Assembly (NCBI GenBank): GCA_002339165.1
Contig: DDJS01000146.1
Span: forward strand, 1-24,213
Reading direction: 5' to 3'
From: Cellvibrionales bacterium UBA2618
Lineage (GTDB): Bacteria > Pseudomonadota > Gammaproteobacteria > Pseudomonadales > Porticoccaceae
Length of the DNA stretch: 24,213 bases
The translations under genes were made by a program, and so were the position numbers. Positions 5,201 through 13,762 of the stretch are shown in pieces (the first letter of the stretch is position 1; every line of letters starts with the position of its first letter). The notes beneath the pieces were generated by a model. The model ran no database searches and was not told the DNA's origin. It was given only the letters and a program-made list of their open reading frames with translations.

Positions 5201-8059
5201 TTATTTACAGGGCAGGCGCATGACTGCGGTACTGCCTCGATCGCTATCTCGAGCAGGGCTTGTCAGCGACACGCTACCGCCTAGGTCGGTCATCAAGTTG
5301 AACACCACCCAAAGCCCCAAACCGGTACCTTCTCCTGGCTCTTTGCTGGTTACGAAAGGCTCGAATACTCGGTGCTGGATATTTTCGTCAACGCCTGCGC
5401 CGCTGTCACTGATGGCCACCTCCACGGTGTCGCCGAGAGACTCGGCGGCAATCGTCACGCTGGCGTCGTCTGGAGAGGCATCTAGGGCATTACCAAAAAG
5501 GTTTAAAAAGACTTGTATGAGTTGTTGTGGGTCACTTTGTACGTGCAGCAATGGGTCGACCGTACAGATAAATTCAACTCGCCGTTGGCTATAGCTGAGG
5601 CTCAACAAATCGATTGCCTCATCGATAATTTTTCGTAACTGAACCGTTTCTAAAGATTCACATTGAGCGCTGTCGCCACGGGAAAAATTGATCAGTGATT
5701 TGACGATACGGTCTATGCGATCGGTTTGCGACAATATTTGTGTGGCCGATTTGCCGATCGGCGTTTGCTCGCGTTGGTAGCGAAGATTTTGTGCAATGCA
5801 GGCGATACCGGTGAGAGGATTACCGATTTCATGTGCGACTCCAGCGGCCAGGCGGCCGATCGAAGCCAGCCTTTCGTTTTCCATATAACTCTGCATAAGC
5901 ATCATAGACTGGGTCTGTTCCTCTACCAGCAGCACGCGGTCAGCGCCCAGTTCAGGCTGATTTTTATCGACAGAACGTTGAATATTAAACCAACGGGCTT
6001 GGTCTCCCACCAGCAGTTTTATGCTGTCTTGTGCCGGCGTGTCTGCGGCCAAAAAATCGTCGATAAAGCTCTGCCACGGCTGCGCTAACTCATCGATCGC
6101 ACTGCCGATGGCGACCTCTTTATCGATCTGGGTATAGTCGGCAATCGCAGTATTCCACTTTAATATCTCGCCACTTTGGGCGATGGCAATCAGGCCTATG
6201 GGTAAATTATCCAAAACCTCGCGGTGGTGAACCCGCAATTTATTCAGTTCGCTGGCCAGACCTGTCAATCGACCACCGTGGATTGCCAACATAGACTCGA
6301 TTAAATAGATATCGTCGGGCTGCTTTTCTATCGAGGGTCTAAACGGCAGTGTTTGTTGCATCACGCGGTGGGCTGCGAGTACCCCAAAGCGCAGGTTTAA
6401 CGAAGCGCTCAATTGGTCGCGCAACTGGCGAAGGGCCGCTGGGCGGCGTTCACTGGCGTTCAGTCCGAGTTCATCCAACGCGCTGTCGACTTCGCTGGCA
6501 GCGCTGTCGCCTAGGGACTTTTGCAGGCTTAATTTGACTTCGTCCACCGACACTTGGTCGAGCCTCACTCGCGCTGGGACGTAGACATTATCAGCCATGC
6601 ACAGACGGGCATAAGATGCTTGTTCATCATCCATCTTACCGAAGCTGGAAAACAACGTGCAAAGCAAGATATTCACTAGCAATGCTTCGATGCTCCAGAT
6701 ATGCCAATTCTCCATGCCGAGCGCAACCCCGGTATACGCCTCGAAGCCACTCCAAGAGCCACTAAATACCGGCAGTACTAAGGTGGCGAACCACAGACTG
6801 ATGCCCGCGATCAGGCCTATCAGGAAGCCACGCCGGCTGACGCTTGGCAAATACAGGGCCGCTAGCATGCCGGGTGTCAGTTGGGCTAATCCAGCAAAGC
6901 CAATCAAATAGAAATCAGTGACGCTCAATCCGGCGACTATGGTGTCGAGCAACAGGGCCACGACGATCAATAACAGGGAACTTAGGGTGATTCGTTGAGC
7001 AATCCAATTATCCAATTCAGACTGACGATAAAAGTTCTTGTCGGGCAGTACAAAGCTGTTCAGAATCATCCGCGATAGCATGATACTCAGGCTCACCAGC
7101 AGCGACAGGCTCAGTAGCAAGATACTGGCTGTGCCGAGCCCAGAAATGATCTCGGATTCGAGCACAGCAGGCAGCACATAAAGGTAATCTTGCGGCGGGA
7201 ATGTAGGCTCTAAAATACTGCCGGCCCAAAGTATAGGCAGTACCGGAATACACAGTAACAGGGTGAGTAGCGGGTAGACGTATGCCGTTGAACTGGATAG
7301 CCGGTCTGAAATTTGGTTGGAAATGAGTAAGTTAAAATTCAATGGCAGTGCGAAGCTGGCGACTAAAAAAATACTGATAATACTGTAGGCTGGACTTTCC
7401 CTGCGCAATATTGCCGTTTGACCACTGCGCTCGACCCATTGATTCATCGCATCGACACCGCCAAAGACGCTGTCGATGCACAACCACACGGTGGCGCCCA
7501 TAGCCAGCACCAGTAGCAGTCCTGCCGAGGCCATCATTCGTGACAAATAGCTCGCTGTATCACTGCGAATGGCCCGCGCGACAATCAACCCAATAAGGAC
7601 CACCAGCGCCAGCATTACCGGCGATTGCAGCTGTGGTGAGAGATTGAACTCTACGATTGAGCGCAGCGCGAAAAACTGCGCCAGAAAAAGTGGCATTGAT
7701 GCCGCAACAAGGCACACGCAGGTCATTTTTGCGACTGCGCCACCACGGTATCTAAAGGTTAAAAAATCAACTAGGGTCGCGAATTTGATGACTTCCACCA
7801 AGCGGCGAAGGGGAAAGAAAATTAACGGTGAAAAAAGGAATATCAGGGTGAACGCGATCATCGCTATCACCAGCGTATAGCCATAGCGGCCGGCCAGCTC
7901 CATCCCGCCCATGGCCATCAGGACGCCGCTGCCGGCGACTAGCGTTAGGTTAAAAACCAATGCGTTGGCCATCGGGTGTTTTAAGCGCAGCAGGAATTCT
8001 GCGCTAAAACCGCCGACCGCCAGGCTACCGATAACCGCTAATAGAGTTTCAGGATTCAT
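5201..8059 (-). CDS. cbrA: CbrA-like sensor histidine kinase with sodium/solute-symporter-type membrane domain
   Basis: This 952-residue inner-membrane protein pairs with the adjacent response regulator. Residues about 1-500 hold roughly a dozen hydrophobic segments of the sodium:solute symporter (SSF) type. A PAS region begins near residue 612 (EVLDNLPIGLIAIAQSGEI), followed by a HisKA dimerization helix with H-box AHEIGNPLTG and phosphoacceptor His743. The ATPase domain has FLNLFGNALDA, DSGAGVDE and GEGTGLGLWVV. This SSF-PAS-HisKA-HATPase order is that of CbrA, which controls carbon/nitrogen use and can transport histidine in Pseudomonas. Its ATG lies inside the 3' end of the small upstream gene cbrX, so translation is probably coupled. 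The signal sensed here is unknown. Confidence 0.93.
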   Translation of the reverse strand: MNPETLLAVIGSLAVGGFSAEFLLRLKHPMANALVFNLTLVAGSGVLMAMGGMELAGRYGYTLVIAMIAFTLIFLFSPLIFFPLRRLVEVIKFATLVDFLTFRYRGGAVAKMTCVCLVAASMPLFLAQFFALRSIVEFNLSPQLQSPVMLALVVLIGLIVARAIRSDTASYLSRMMASAGLLLVLAMGATVWLCIDSVFGGVDAMNQWVERSGQTAILRRESPAYSIISIFLVASFALPLNFNLLISNQISDRLSSSTAYVYPLLTLLLCIPVLPILWAGSILEPTFPPQDYLYVLPAVLESEIISGLGTASILLLSLSLLVSLSIMLSRMILNSFVLPDKNFYRQSELDNWIAQRITLSSLLLIVVALLLDTIVAGLSVTDFYLIGFAGLAQLTPGMLAALYLPSVSRRGFLIGLIAGISLWFATLVLPVFSGSWSGFEAYTGVALGMENWHIWSIEALLVNILLCTLFSSFGKMDDEQASYARLCMADNVYVPARVRLDQVSVDEVKLSLQKSLGDSAASEVDSALDELGLNASERRPAALRQLRDQLSASLNLRFGVLAAHRVMQQTLPFRPSIEKQPDDIYLIESMLAIHGGRLTGLASELNKLRVHHREVLDNLPIGLIAIAQSGEILKWNTAIADYTQIDKEVAIGSAIDELAQPWQSFIDDFLAADTPAQDSIKLLVGDQARWFNIQRSVDKNQPELGADRVLLVEEQTQSMMLMQSYMENERLASIGRLAAGVAHEIGNPLTGIACIAQNLRYQREQTPIGKSATQILSQTDRIDRIVKSLINFSRGDSAQCESLETVQLRKIIDEAIDLLSLSYSQRRVEFICTVDPLLHVQSDPQQLIQVFLNLFGNALDASPDDASVTIAAESLGDTVEVAISDSGAGVDENIQHRVFEPFVTSKEPGEGTGLGLWVVFNLMTDLGGSVSLTSPARDSDRGSTAVMRLPCK

Positions 8060-8225
8060 CCCACACTCTTTGACGCTGCACTACATAACCGCTAAAGACC
8101 ATTAACGCCCAGACCACGAACGGCCTAAACCAACTGCCCGATGGCTCCATTGCCCATTGGGTAGCCATTGGGAATACGGCGGCACACAGCAGTGTCAGAG
8201 CCGCCACCAGACGATAGTTCAACAT
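8049..8225 (-). CDS. cbrX: Small membrane protein CbrX-like, overlapping cbrA
   Basis: This 58-codon gene starts at ATG 8225 with AAGG nine bases upstream and ends in TGA at 8049, overlapping the cbrA start by 11 bases in another frame. The product begins MLNYRLVAALTLLCAAVF and contains two hydrophobic segments (about 5-24 and 33-49), then a basic QRQRVWDES tail. Pseudomonas has a small gene, cbrX, at exactly this place that overlaps cbrA and couples its translation. The name is assigned on position, size and hydrophobicity, not on a sequence comparison. A good promoter lies just upstream. Confidence 0.75.
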   Translation of the reverse strand: MLNYRLVAALTLLCAAVFPMATQWAMEPSGSWFRPFVVWALMVFSGYVVQRQRVWDES

Positions 8226-8258
8226 ACACAGGTGCCTTGGGGGTTATGGGGTAGTGAC

Positions 8259-8287
8259 ATTTTAGTGATCGGTCCTTGGTTGATCAA
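8259..8287 (-). promoter_or_regulatory. Sigma70-like promoter for cbrXAB
   Basis: On the minus strand TTGATC (8282-8287) and TAAAAT (8259-8264) are separated by 17 bases. The predicted start is about 8252, giving a leader of roughly 27 bases before the cbrX ATG. It lies in the 132-base gap after gluQ. Confidence 0.55.
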
Positions 8288-8357
8288 AACGCGATGATAG
8301 GGCGGCAGTGCCAGCATGGCAATGCCGACGATTGCACAGCGATTGCCGACAGCACCT

Positions 8358-9263
8358 TTAAGTGTCGGTTGGCGAGGGTTTCTGGGACACATTGGGAATC
8401 CGAGCCAAGCTCCAGTTCGCGGTTGCCCAGGCAATAAGATGCTCCACCGGCGCCCCCAAAAGTGTCTTGGGTGGATCCTGCTGCAACCACGCGAGCGCTT
8501 GCCAGAGGGTCTTGGATGGCGATGCGTGATTGAGCGGTGCGGCGTGGTTTTGCTTACTGAGTTTATTGCCATATAGGTCCACTGCCAACGGCAGGTGCGC
8601 GTAGGCGGGAGCGCTGTAGCCGAGGCATTCCTGTAAATAACGCTGGCGCGGCGTCGAGCTGAGAAGGTCGGAACCGCGGACGATGTGGGTGATGCCCTGT
8701 CGATGGTCGTCGACAACCGACGCGAGTTGGTAGGAATATAAGCCATCGCGTCGGCGAAGGACAAAATCGCCAACCTCGCGCAGCAGATCCTGATAGTGAT
8801 GGCCCATCACCTGGTCTTCGATGGTGATCGTGCAGGGAGCGATTGCTTGACGCACCCGCAAACGTATCGCTCGGTTGGAGCCGGCAAGGTCAAGGGCGTC
8901 GCAGTGACCGTCGTATGCGCCCCCGAGTTGCGTAATTCTTTTTCGATTGCACTGGCAGGCATAGGTGAGGTGACGGGTCTGAAGGCGGTCGAGTACGCGT
9001 TGGTAGTCTTTTAGGAACTGGCTTTGGTAAACAATCTCACCGTCCCATTGAAGGCCGTGATCTATCAATTGCGCGAGGATCGTTGCGCTATGTTTGGGGT
9101 CTTCGCGTGGTGGGTCGATATCCTCTATACGCACGCGCCAAGAGCCGCCGTTGCACTTCGCATCGAGGAAGCTAGCGAGGGCACAGACCAAGGATCCGAA
9201 GTGTAATGGGCCTGATGGCGATGGGGCGAAACGGCCCACATAGTCTCGATTGGGCACAGGCAT
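8358..9263 (-). CDS. gluQ: Glutamyl-Q tRNA(Asp) synthetase (GluQRS)
   Basis: This 301-residue truncated glutamyl-tRNA synthetase paralog lacks the anticodon-binding domain. It attaches glutamate to the queuosine base of tRNA(Asp). Seen: YVGRFAPSPSGPLHFGSLV with the HIGH-type motif near the start, IEDIDPPRE, a zinc-site pattern CQC...Y...C (TYACQCNRKR, AYDGHCDAL), DFVLRRRDGLYSYQLASVVDD, and a KMSKS-type loop GNKLSKQNHA. It lies 37 bases after dksA on the same strand; the dksA-gluQ operon is well known in gammaproteobacteria. The start is ATG with AGG close upstream. Confidence 0.96.
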   Translation of the reverse strand: MPVPNRDYVGRFAPSPSGPLHFGSLVCALASFLDAKCNGGSWRVRIEDIDPPREDPKHSATILAQLIDHGLQWDGEIVYQSQFLKDYQRVLDRLQTRHLTYACQCNRKRITQLGGAYDGHCDALDLAGSNRAIRLRVRQAIAPCTITIEDQVMGHHYQDLLREVGDFVLRRRDGLYSYQLASVVDDHRQGITHIVRGSDLLSSTPRQRYLQECLGYSAPAYAHLPLAVDLYGNKLSKQNHAAPLNHASPSKTLWQALAWLQQDPPKTLLGAPVEHLIAWATANWSLARIPNVSQKPSPTDT

Positions 9264-9300
9264 TACCTAGAGGTGAAACGTGCGTTACACGGCGGCCATA

Positions 9301-9801
9301 TTAGCCACCGGTGATTTGCTTTTCCTTGATTTCGTCGAGGGTTTTACAGTCGACGCAAAGATCAGCTGTCGGTCGTGCTTCGAGTCTACGCACGCCGATG
9401 TCGACGCCACACTGGTCGCAAAAACCGTAGTCATTTTCCTCGACGCGAATCAACGTTTTATCTATCTTTTTGATCAGCTTTCGCTCGCGATCGCGGGTTC
9501 TCAGTTCGAGACTAAATTCTTCTTCTTGCGTTGCGCGATCGGCTGGGTCGGGAAAGTTCGCCGCCTCGTCTTGCATATGGTTGACGGTTCTATCTACCTC
9601 TTCCATCAACTCGTGACGCCATGCGCGCAAGATAGCTTTAAAGTGCTCGCGCTGGGCTTCATTCATGTACTCTTCACCCGGCTTTTCGAGGTAGGGAGCG
9701 AGTCCATGGAGGCTGGCAGTGCCTTTGGTGTCGGTCGTCATTTTATCCGCCGCCGCAGTTGCTTTTGAGGACGAACGTTTGGGGCTACTCGTTGCAGGCA
9801 T
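9301..9801 (-). CDS. dksA: RNA polymerase-binding transcription factor DksA
   Basis: DksA binds the RNA polymerase secondary channel and works with ppGpp to adjust rRNA and amino-acid promoters. Seen: PGEEYMNEAQ, the coiled-coil stretch VDRTVNHMQDEAANF with the functional tip DPADRA, EEEFSLELRTRDRERKLIKK, and a C-terminal four-cysteine zinc finger (CDQCGVDIG...LCVDCK). The chosen ATG at 9801 gives MPATSSPKRSS and 166 residues, matching the Pseudomonas start more closely than the alternative ATG at 9813 (170 residues). The N-terminal tail is Ser/Thr/Lys-rich and somewhat longer than in E. coli. gluQ follows in the same operon. Confidence 0.97.
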   Translation of the reverse strand: MPATSSPKRSSSKATAAADKMTTDTKGTASLHGLAPYLEKPGEEYMNEAQREHFKAILRAWRHELMEEVDRTVNHMQDEAANFPDPADRATQEEEFSLELRTRDRERKLIKKIDKTLIRVEENDYGFCDQCGVDIGVRRLEARPTADLCVDCKTLDEIKEKQITGG

Positions 9802-9846
9802 AGTTAAGTCCATTAATGGCGAAAAACATATGTTTGTCAGCCCCGC

Positions 9847-9875
9847 GTTATAGAGATATTGCTGACATTTATCAA
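9847..9875 (-). promoter_or_regulatory. Sigma70 promoter of dksA
   Basis: On the minus strand TTGATA (9870-9875) and TATAAC (9847-9852) are spaced by 17 bases. Transcription should begin near 9840, about 40 bases before the dksA ATG. The gap is shared with the divergent sfsA gene. Confidence 0.7.
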
Positions 9876-10021
9876 GCAGAATTTACTAAAAATGGCTAAA
9901 AACTTTACTTTTTGCCGCTGTTTTGCCGCTTGTATCCGCGCGATTAGGGTGGCACAGTGCGCCGTTAATCGCTCTTTTCCAGCACCGCTGCGAGTCTCCT
10001 AATCGAGGTACAGTAAAACCT

Positions 10022-10726
10022 TTGAAATATGCCGAACCACTAAAATGCGGGACGCTGATCCGTCGTTACAAGCGATTTTTTGCCGATATCAAAACTGCCG
10101 ACGGAGAAAGCTTGACGATACACTGCCCAAATACTGGCTCCATGAAAAATTGTCATGTGGCGGGAAGTCGTTGTTGGTATTCTTTGACTAATAATCCGAA
10201 ACGCAAGCTGCCAGGGACATTGGAGCGGGTGACTACCCATTTTGGCAACCTCGCAGGAATCAACACTGGCCTGCCGAACAAGCTAGTTTGCGAGGCTATC
10301 GAGGAAAATAGAATCGAACAATTTGCTGGATTTACCGAGCTTCGATCGGAAGTTCGCTACGGCGAAGAAAACAGCCGCATCGACCTGCTGTTACACGGGC
10401 CCCAGGGTGATTGTTATATCGAAGTCAAGAGCGTCACGCTGGACATGGGCGACGGTTTGGCACTGTTTCCCGATGCAGTCACCTCGAGGGGCACTAAACA
10501 CCTGCGTGAGTTGATGGAGATGGCTGCCGCTGGGCATCGCGCGGTGTTGTTTTTCTGTGTTCAGTTGAGTGCCGCTGAACGCGTTGCCATTGCTGCGGAT
10601 ATAGATCCTGAGTATGCGAAAACGCTCGATTTAGCGATGCGTTCGGGGGTCGAAGTGATGGCCTGGCAATGTGAATTTACGCCACACAGCAGCCGTCTTT
10701 TGAGGCCATTGCCGCTGGCGCTTTGA
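10022..10726 (+). CDS. sfsA: SfsA family protein (sugar fermentation stimulation protein)
   Basis: SfsA has a DNA-binding N-terminal region and a restriction-nuclease-like fold; its biological role is not well settled. Seen: GTLIRRYKRFFADI, HCPNTGSMKNC, YSLTNNPKRKLPGTLE, SRIDLLLHG, CYIEVKSVTL with the nuclease-type E-x-K pattern, and FPDAVTSRGTKHLREL. The frame extends upstream to a TTG at 9923, but homology begins at KYAEPLKCGTLI. Starting at the TTG at 10022, with GAGGT about 12 bases upstream, gives 234 residues, equal to the E. coli protein. It is divergent from dksA, as in Pseudomonas and E. coli. Confidence 0.92.
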   Translation: MKYAEPLKCGTLIRRYKRFFADIKTADGESLTIHCPNTGSMKNCHVAGSRCWYSLTNNPKRKLPGTLERVTTHFGNLAGINTGLPNKLVCEAIEENRIEQFAGFTELRSEVRYGEENSRIDLLLHGPQGDCYIEVKSVTLDMGDGLALFPDAVTSRGTKHLRELMEMAAAGHRAVLFFCVQLSAAERVAIAADIDPEYAKTLDLAMRSGVEVMAWQCEFTPHSSRLLRPLPLAL

Positions 10727-10852
10727 AGCCTCGGCCACCACCGAGCTAGCGAGCAGCTTGTAGAGGTCGTCTGCGGTGACTGCTGGAATTGGACGCTGTA
10801 ATGACCAGTAGCGTAAACTAAGGTTTGAGAATTTCATCCAGCGGAGGACTCA

Positions 10853-11581
10853 GTGAGCCAACTACCTACTGCACAGATTGAGGGTGCGAAAGGCGATGAA
10901 GACATTGTTTTTGGCGTCACAGAAAGGCATCTGGTGTCGTGGGCGAACGTTTCGCAGAGCTCGTCCGATGCGCCCTGTTTTATCCATCGCGAGGTCGCAC
11001 CGGTACTCGCCGACTTGCGCAGTCGAGCAGCCGAACAGGGCTTTGATCTTTGCGTGTGCAGCGGCTACCGGTCGTTCCAGCGCCAGTCGGCGATTTGGAA
11101 CGACAAACTAAGCGGCGGCCGTCCGGTGCTCGATAAAATGAGCCGTCCGCTGCAACTCGATGGGCTCTCCGATTGGGATCGAGTTAAAGCAGTGTTGCGA
11201 TGGTCTGCGTTACCTGGCGCCTCGCGGCACCATTGGGGCACCGATATCGATGTTTATGACGCCGCAGCGATGCCACAGGGGTACCGACTGCAGTTGATTC
11301 CAGAGGAGACCGAAGCCGGCGGTGTATTCTCGTCGATGCACGCCTGGCTCGACACCGAATTGGCGGCTGGGGGTGATTTTTATCGACCCTATGCACAGGA
11401 CCGTGGCGGGGTTTCGCCCGAGCGTTGGCATTTGAGCTATGCGCCCCTAGCGAGCTATTATGCCGCGCAGCACAACCCCGAGGCACTGGCGCAGCGCCTA
11501 CGGGACGCCAACATCAGCCAACTCGATACAGTGTTAAAGCACTTGGATATCATTTATCAGCGTTTTATTTGTAACCTCTAA
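10853..11581 (+). CDS. M15-family D-alanyl-D-alanine carboxypeptidase-like (VanY-type)
   Basis: The 242-residue protein carries the zinc-peptidase M15B motifs: SGYRS near residue 71, SRHHWGTDID with zinc ligands His126 and Asp133, and ERWHLSY with catalytic Glu190 and zinc ligand His193. VanY/LdcB enzymes trim the terminal D-alanine from peptidoglycan peptides. I see no signal peptide or membrane segment in the N-terminus (MSQLPTAQIEGAKGDED), which is unusual for a cell-wall enzyme; it may be cytoplasmic or exported another way. The start is GTG with GGAGG five bases upstream. Its TAA shares one base with the following cysE ATG, so the two are probably coupled. Confidence 0.87.
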   Translation: MSQLPTAQIEGAKGDEDIVFGVTERHLVSWANVSQSSSDAPCFIHREVAPVLADLRSRAAEQGFDLCVCSGYRSFQRQSAIWNDKLSGGRPVLDKMSRPLQLDGLSDWDRVKAVLRWSALPGASRHHWGTDIDVYDAAAMPQGYRLQLIPEETEAGGVFSSMHAWLDTELAAGGDFYRPYAQDRGGVSPERWHLSYAPLASYYAAQHNPEALAQRLRDANISQLDTVLKHLDIIYQRFICNL

Positions 11582-12420
11582 TGTCGCCAGTTCAGGCATC
11601 GCCCGTGCTCGATACCGATAGTCTTTGGCGAGTGATCTGCGAAGAGGCGCGCGAATTGCGCGCCGGTGAGCCGGTGCTCGCTGATTTTTTTCAAAGTCAT
11701 ATTTTGGATCACGAAAATTTCGGTGCCGCTTTGGTGCACCGGATTACATCATTGATCGCGTGCGAGGCACTCGCTGCCGACGGCATTGGCGATCTTTGTC
11801 GCTTAGCGCTGGACGACGATCCACACATCTTATGCAACGCCAGTATGGACTTGCAGGCGCATGTCGAACGCGATGCTGCCTGCGATCGACACGTGGTTGC
11901 GCTACTCTATTTTAAGGGGTTTCAGGCGCTACAATGTCAGCGCATTGCACACTGGTTATGGGGTCGCGATCGCTGCACCATGGCGCTGTTGTTGCACAGC
12001 CAAATGGTCAGACGCTTTACTGTGGATATCCACCCGGGAGCGGTGATGGGCAGTGGTATTATGCTCGATCACGCGACTGGACTAGTGATCGGCGAGACCG
12101 CCGTGGTCGGCAACAATGTGTCGGTGCTGCACTCGGTGACGCTCGGTGGCAGCGGCGCTGCCGCCGGCGATAGACACCCAAAAATCGCCTCGGGGGTTTT
12201 GATCGCAGCGGGCGCGAAAATCCTCGGTAATATTAACGTTGGTGAAGGGGCTAAAGTGGGCGCTGGCAGTTTGGTACTCGAGTCGGTGCCGCCGCATGTT
12301 ACGGTTGCCGGAGTACCGGCGGCTGTCGTCGGGATACCTCGCGAGATATCGCCGGCCCTGGAGATGGATCAAGCCCTCGGGGCAAAAAATGGCGACGCCT
12401 TGATGAACCCCAAAGCATGA
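11581..12420 (+). CDS. cysE: Serine O-acetyltransferase (CysE), copy 1
   Basis: The 279-residue protein makes O-acetylserine from serine and acetyl-CoA, the first step of cysteine synthesis. It has the CysE N-terminal helical domain (SHILDHENFGAALVHRI) and a left-handed beta-helix of hexapeptide repeats. The catalytic pair is present as Asp149 in VDIHPG and His164 in MLDHATG; SVTLGGSG, GDRHPKI and GAKILGN follow. It starts one base inside the upstream peptidase stop codon (TAATG). A second complete cysE lies at 16731-17528. The acetyl-CoA loop here has an alanine-rich GAAAGDRHP in place of the more usual GKxxGDRHP. Confidence 0.93.
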   Translation: MSPVQASPVLDTDSLWRVICEEARELRAGEPVLADFFQSHILDHENFGAALVHRITSLIACEALAADGIGDLCRLALDDDPHILCNASMDLQAHVERDAACDRHVVALLYFKGFQALQCQRIAHWLWGRDRCTMALLLHSQMVRRFTVDIHPGAVMGSGIMLDHATGLVIGETAVVGNNVSVLHSVTLGGSGAAAGDRHPKIASGVLIAAGAKILGNINVGEGAKVGAGSLVLESVPPHVTVAGVPAAVVGIPREISPALEMDQALGAKNGDALMNPKA

Positions 12421-12438
12421 AAACTCACGGGTGATAAT

Positions 12439-13671
12439 CTAAGCTCGTGGCGCTGTTTCAGCGTTGGCTTCGTAGAGGCAGATGTTTGCCAAGTGCTGTA
12501 TCTGCTTTTCAAGCAACAATTGCCGCTCCTCTGTGAACGCTTGCAGTACGTAGCAATCTTTGTCATAGGTCACAAAACGGGCGATGGTCGATAGTTGATC
12601 GCCGTCGTAAAGGCTGGTGTGCAGGGCGATCATGCCATCGTGTAATTTTTCGGCGAGCTGAATGGATTGCTGTTTAAGTCGATCTATCTGTTCGTGATAA
12701 CTAAAAATTGGCACCATAGCAACGTTGTCGCTGCAAAGCGTCCAGGTGATTTCTAGATCGATACCCCTTTGATCGGATAGTCTTTCGAGCAGTTGTTGGA
12801 GTGAATATACCGCCATTAAACAGATCAATAGATGTTGTTTGGAACATTCAGTCGAACGAATATAGAAATTGATCGTTCCCTCTGCGCCTTCGATGCGATG
12901 GCCTCCGTAGAGTTCAAGTGTACGTAGCGCGCAGTAATCTAGGGTTTCGAATAGCCGTTCTAAATTGTCTCGGTTGAGTTGCGCGCTGAGGCGTTGACGG
13001 TTGAGTAATTTGGCGCTGACCAAGGTGCAAAAATAGCCATTGCTACTCGCGTTGTCGCCTTCGAGCGACAGCGCCAAGAGGGGTTCAAGGCGTTTTTCCA
13101 ACGCATTTATTTCATCGCCTAGCGTGGCGCTATTACCGGGTAGGCGATTGACCAGCACTGCGATCCGTCGTGACAATTGCTCGCTGTAACGGTAGCAACC
13201 GTAGGTGACTAGAACGGTAAATAGAACCCATAGCAGTAACCAGTGACGAGCTGAACGTCGGTGAGTTGCGATCATCAGGCCGCGATCTACTGTGATCTCA
13301 ACGCGTCCTCCCGGCGTTTCACGCACCTCAATGAGGCGGCTAAAAATCGCTAATGCAATCGGACTGCTATCGCTGCGTGCGCTCTGCGCCTTTAACTGGT
13401 CGGTTTGGTCAAAAAAACTGGCGCTGTGGATCAGCGGATCTTCGGTGGCCTGCTGCAACGCCACTTGAATGCTAATGGTGTCGTTGTTGAGCGCTGCGCT
13501 GGGCACTTTGTCGAGGAGTCGATCCAGTGTTGCCGTGCTTTTAAACTGCAACGTGTTGTTGGCGAGGTTGTCGCTATGGTGCTTGAGGAGTAGCCAACTG
13601 AGGAGTCCAAACAGGACGCCGACAGCGAGAACTAACGCAGGCAGTTTTTTTGCCATTGAGTGGTGGCGCAT
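12439..13671 (-). CDS. AhpA/YtjB-like inner-membrane protein with a possible degenerate cyclase-type domain
   Basis: With the ATG at 13671 the product is 410 residues. A hydrophobic segment (about 9-30) and a second one (about 143-161) flank a periplasmic stretch. A cytoplasmic region with a HAMP-like helix and a C-terminal domain from about 212 follow. That domain (LFETLDYCALRTLELYGGHRIEG..) resembles class III nucleotidyl cyclases in pattern but lacks clear metal-binding aspartates, so it may be inactive. The gene is divergent from serB, the position of smp/ytjB in E. coli and the AhpA/YtjB family in Pseudomonas, whose function is poorly known. A TTG at 13704 is a less likely start. It converges with cysE copy 1, 18 bases away. 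Confidence 0.6.
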   Translation of the reverse strand: MRHHSMAKKLPALVLAVGVLFGLLSWLLLKHHSDNLANNTLQFKSTATLDRLLDKVPSAALNNDTISIQVALQQATEDPLIHSASFFDQTDQLKAQSARSDSSPIALAIFSRLIEVRETPGGRVEITVDRGLMIATHRRSARHWLLLWVLFTVLVTYGCYRYSEQLSRRIAVLVNRLPGNSATLGDEINALEKRLEPLLALSLEGDNASSNGYFCTLVSAKLLNRQRLSAQLNRDNLERLFETLDYCALRTLELYGGHRIEGAEGTINFYIRSTECSKQHLLICLMAVYSLQQLLERLSDQRGIDLEITWTLCSDNVAMVPIFSYHEQIDRLKQQSIQLAEKLHDGMIALHTSLYDGDQLSTIARFVTYDKDCYVLQAFTEERQLLLEKQIQHLANICLYEANAETAPRA

Positions 13672-13725
13672 GATCGACGGTTCTTGTGCAGATTTATTTT
13701 GCAAAACATTCTATCCTATTCCTGT

Positions 13726-13743
13726 GGCTTTTATATAATAGCC
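13726..13743. promoter_or_regulatory. Near-palindrome over the serB -10 box
   Basis: GGCT-T-TTATATAA-T-AGCC is an 18-base palindrome apart from one mismatched pair. It contains a perfect TATAAT (13734-13739) that probably serves serB, with its centre about 28 bases before the serB ATG. No good -35 box is seen. It lies in the 91-base gap shared with the divergent membrane-protein gene, so it may be a shared operator. Confidence 0.45.
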
Positions 13744-13762
13744 CCCAATTTTTAACGAGTTC

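Noticed and set aside
8219..8317. 32-codon minus-strand frame starting MLALPPYHRV and ending just inside cbrX, a possible leader peptide
   Set aside because: There is no ribosome site, and the predicted cbrX promoter lies inside it, so it would not be fully transcribed from that promoter.
8219..8773. 184-codon minus-strand frame overlapping gluQ
   Set aside because: Out-of-frame reading over the 3' half of gluQ, with proline/arginine-rich shadow composition.
10729..10746. Hairpin CTCGG/CCGAG after the sfsA stop as a terminator
   Set aside because: Five-base stem with no T-run following.
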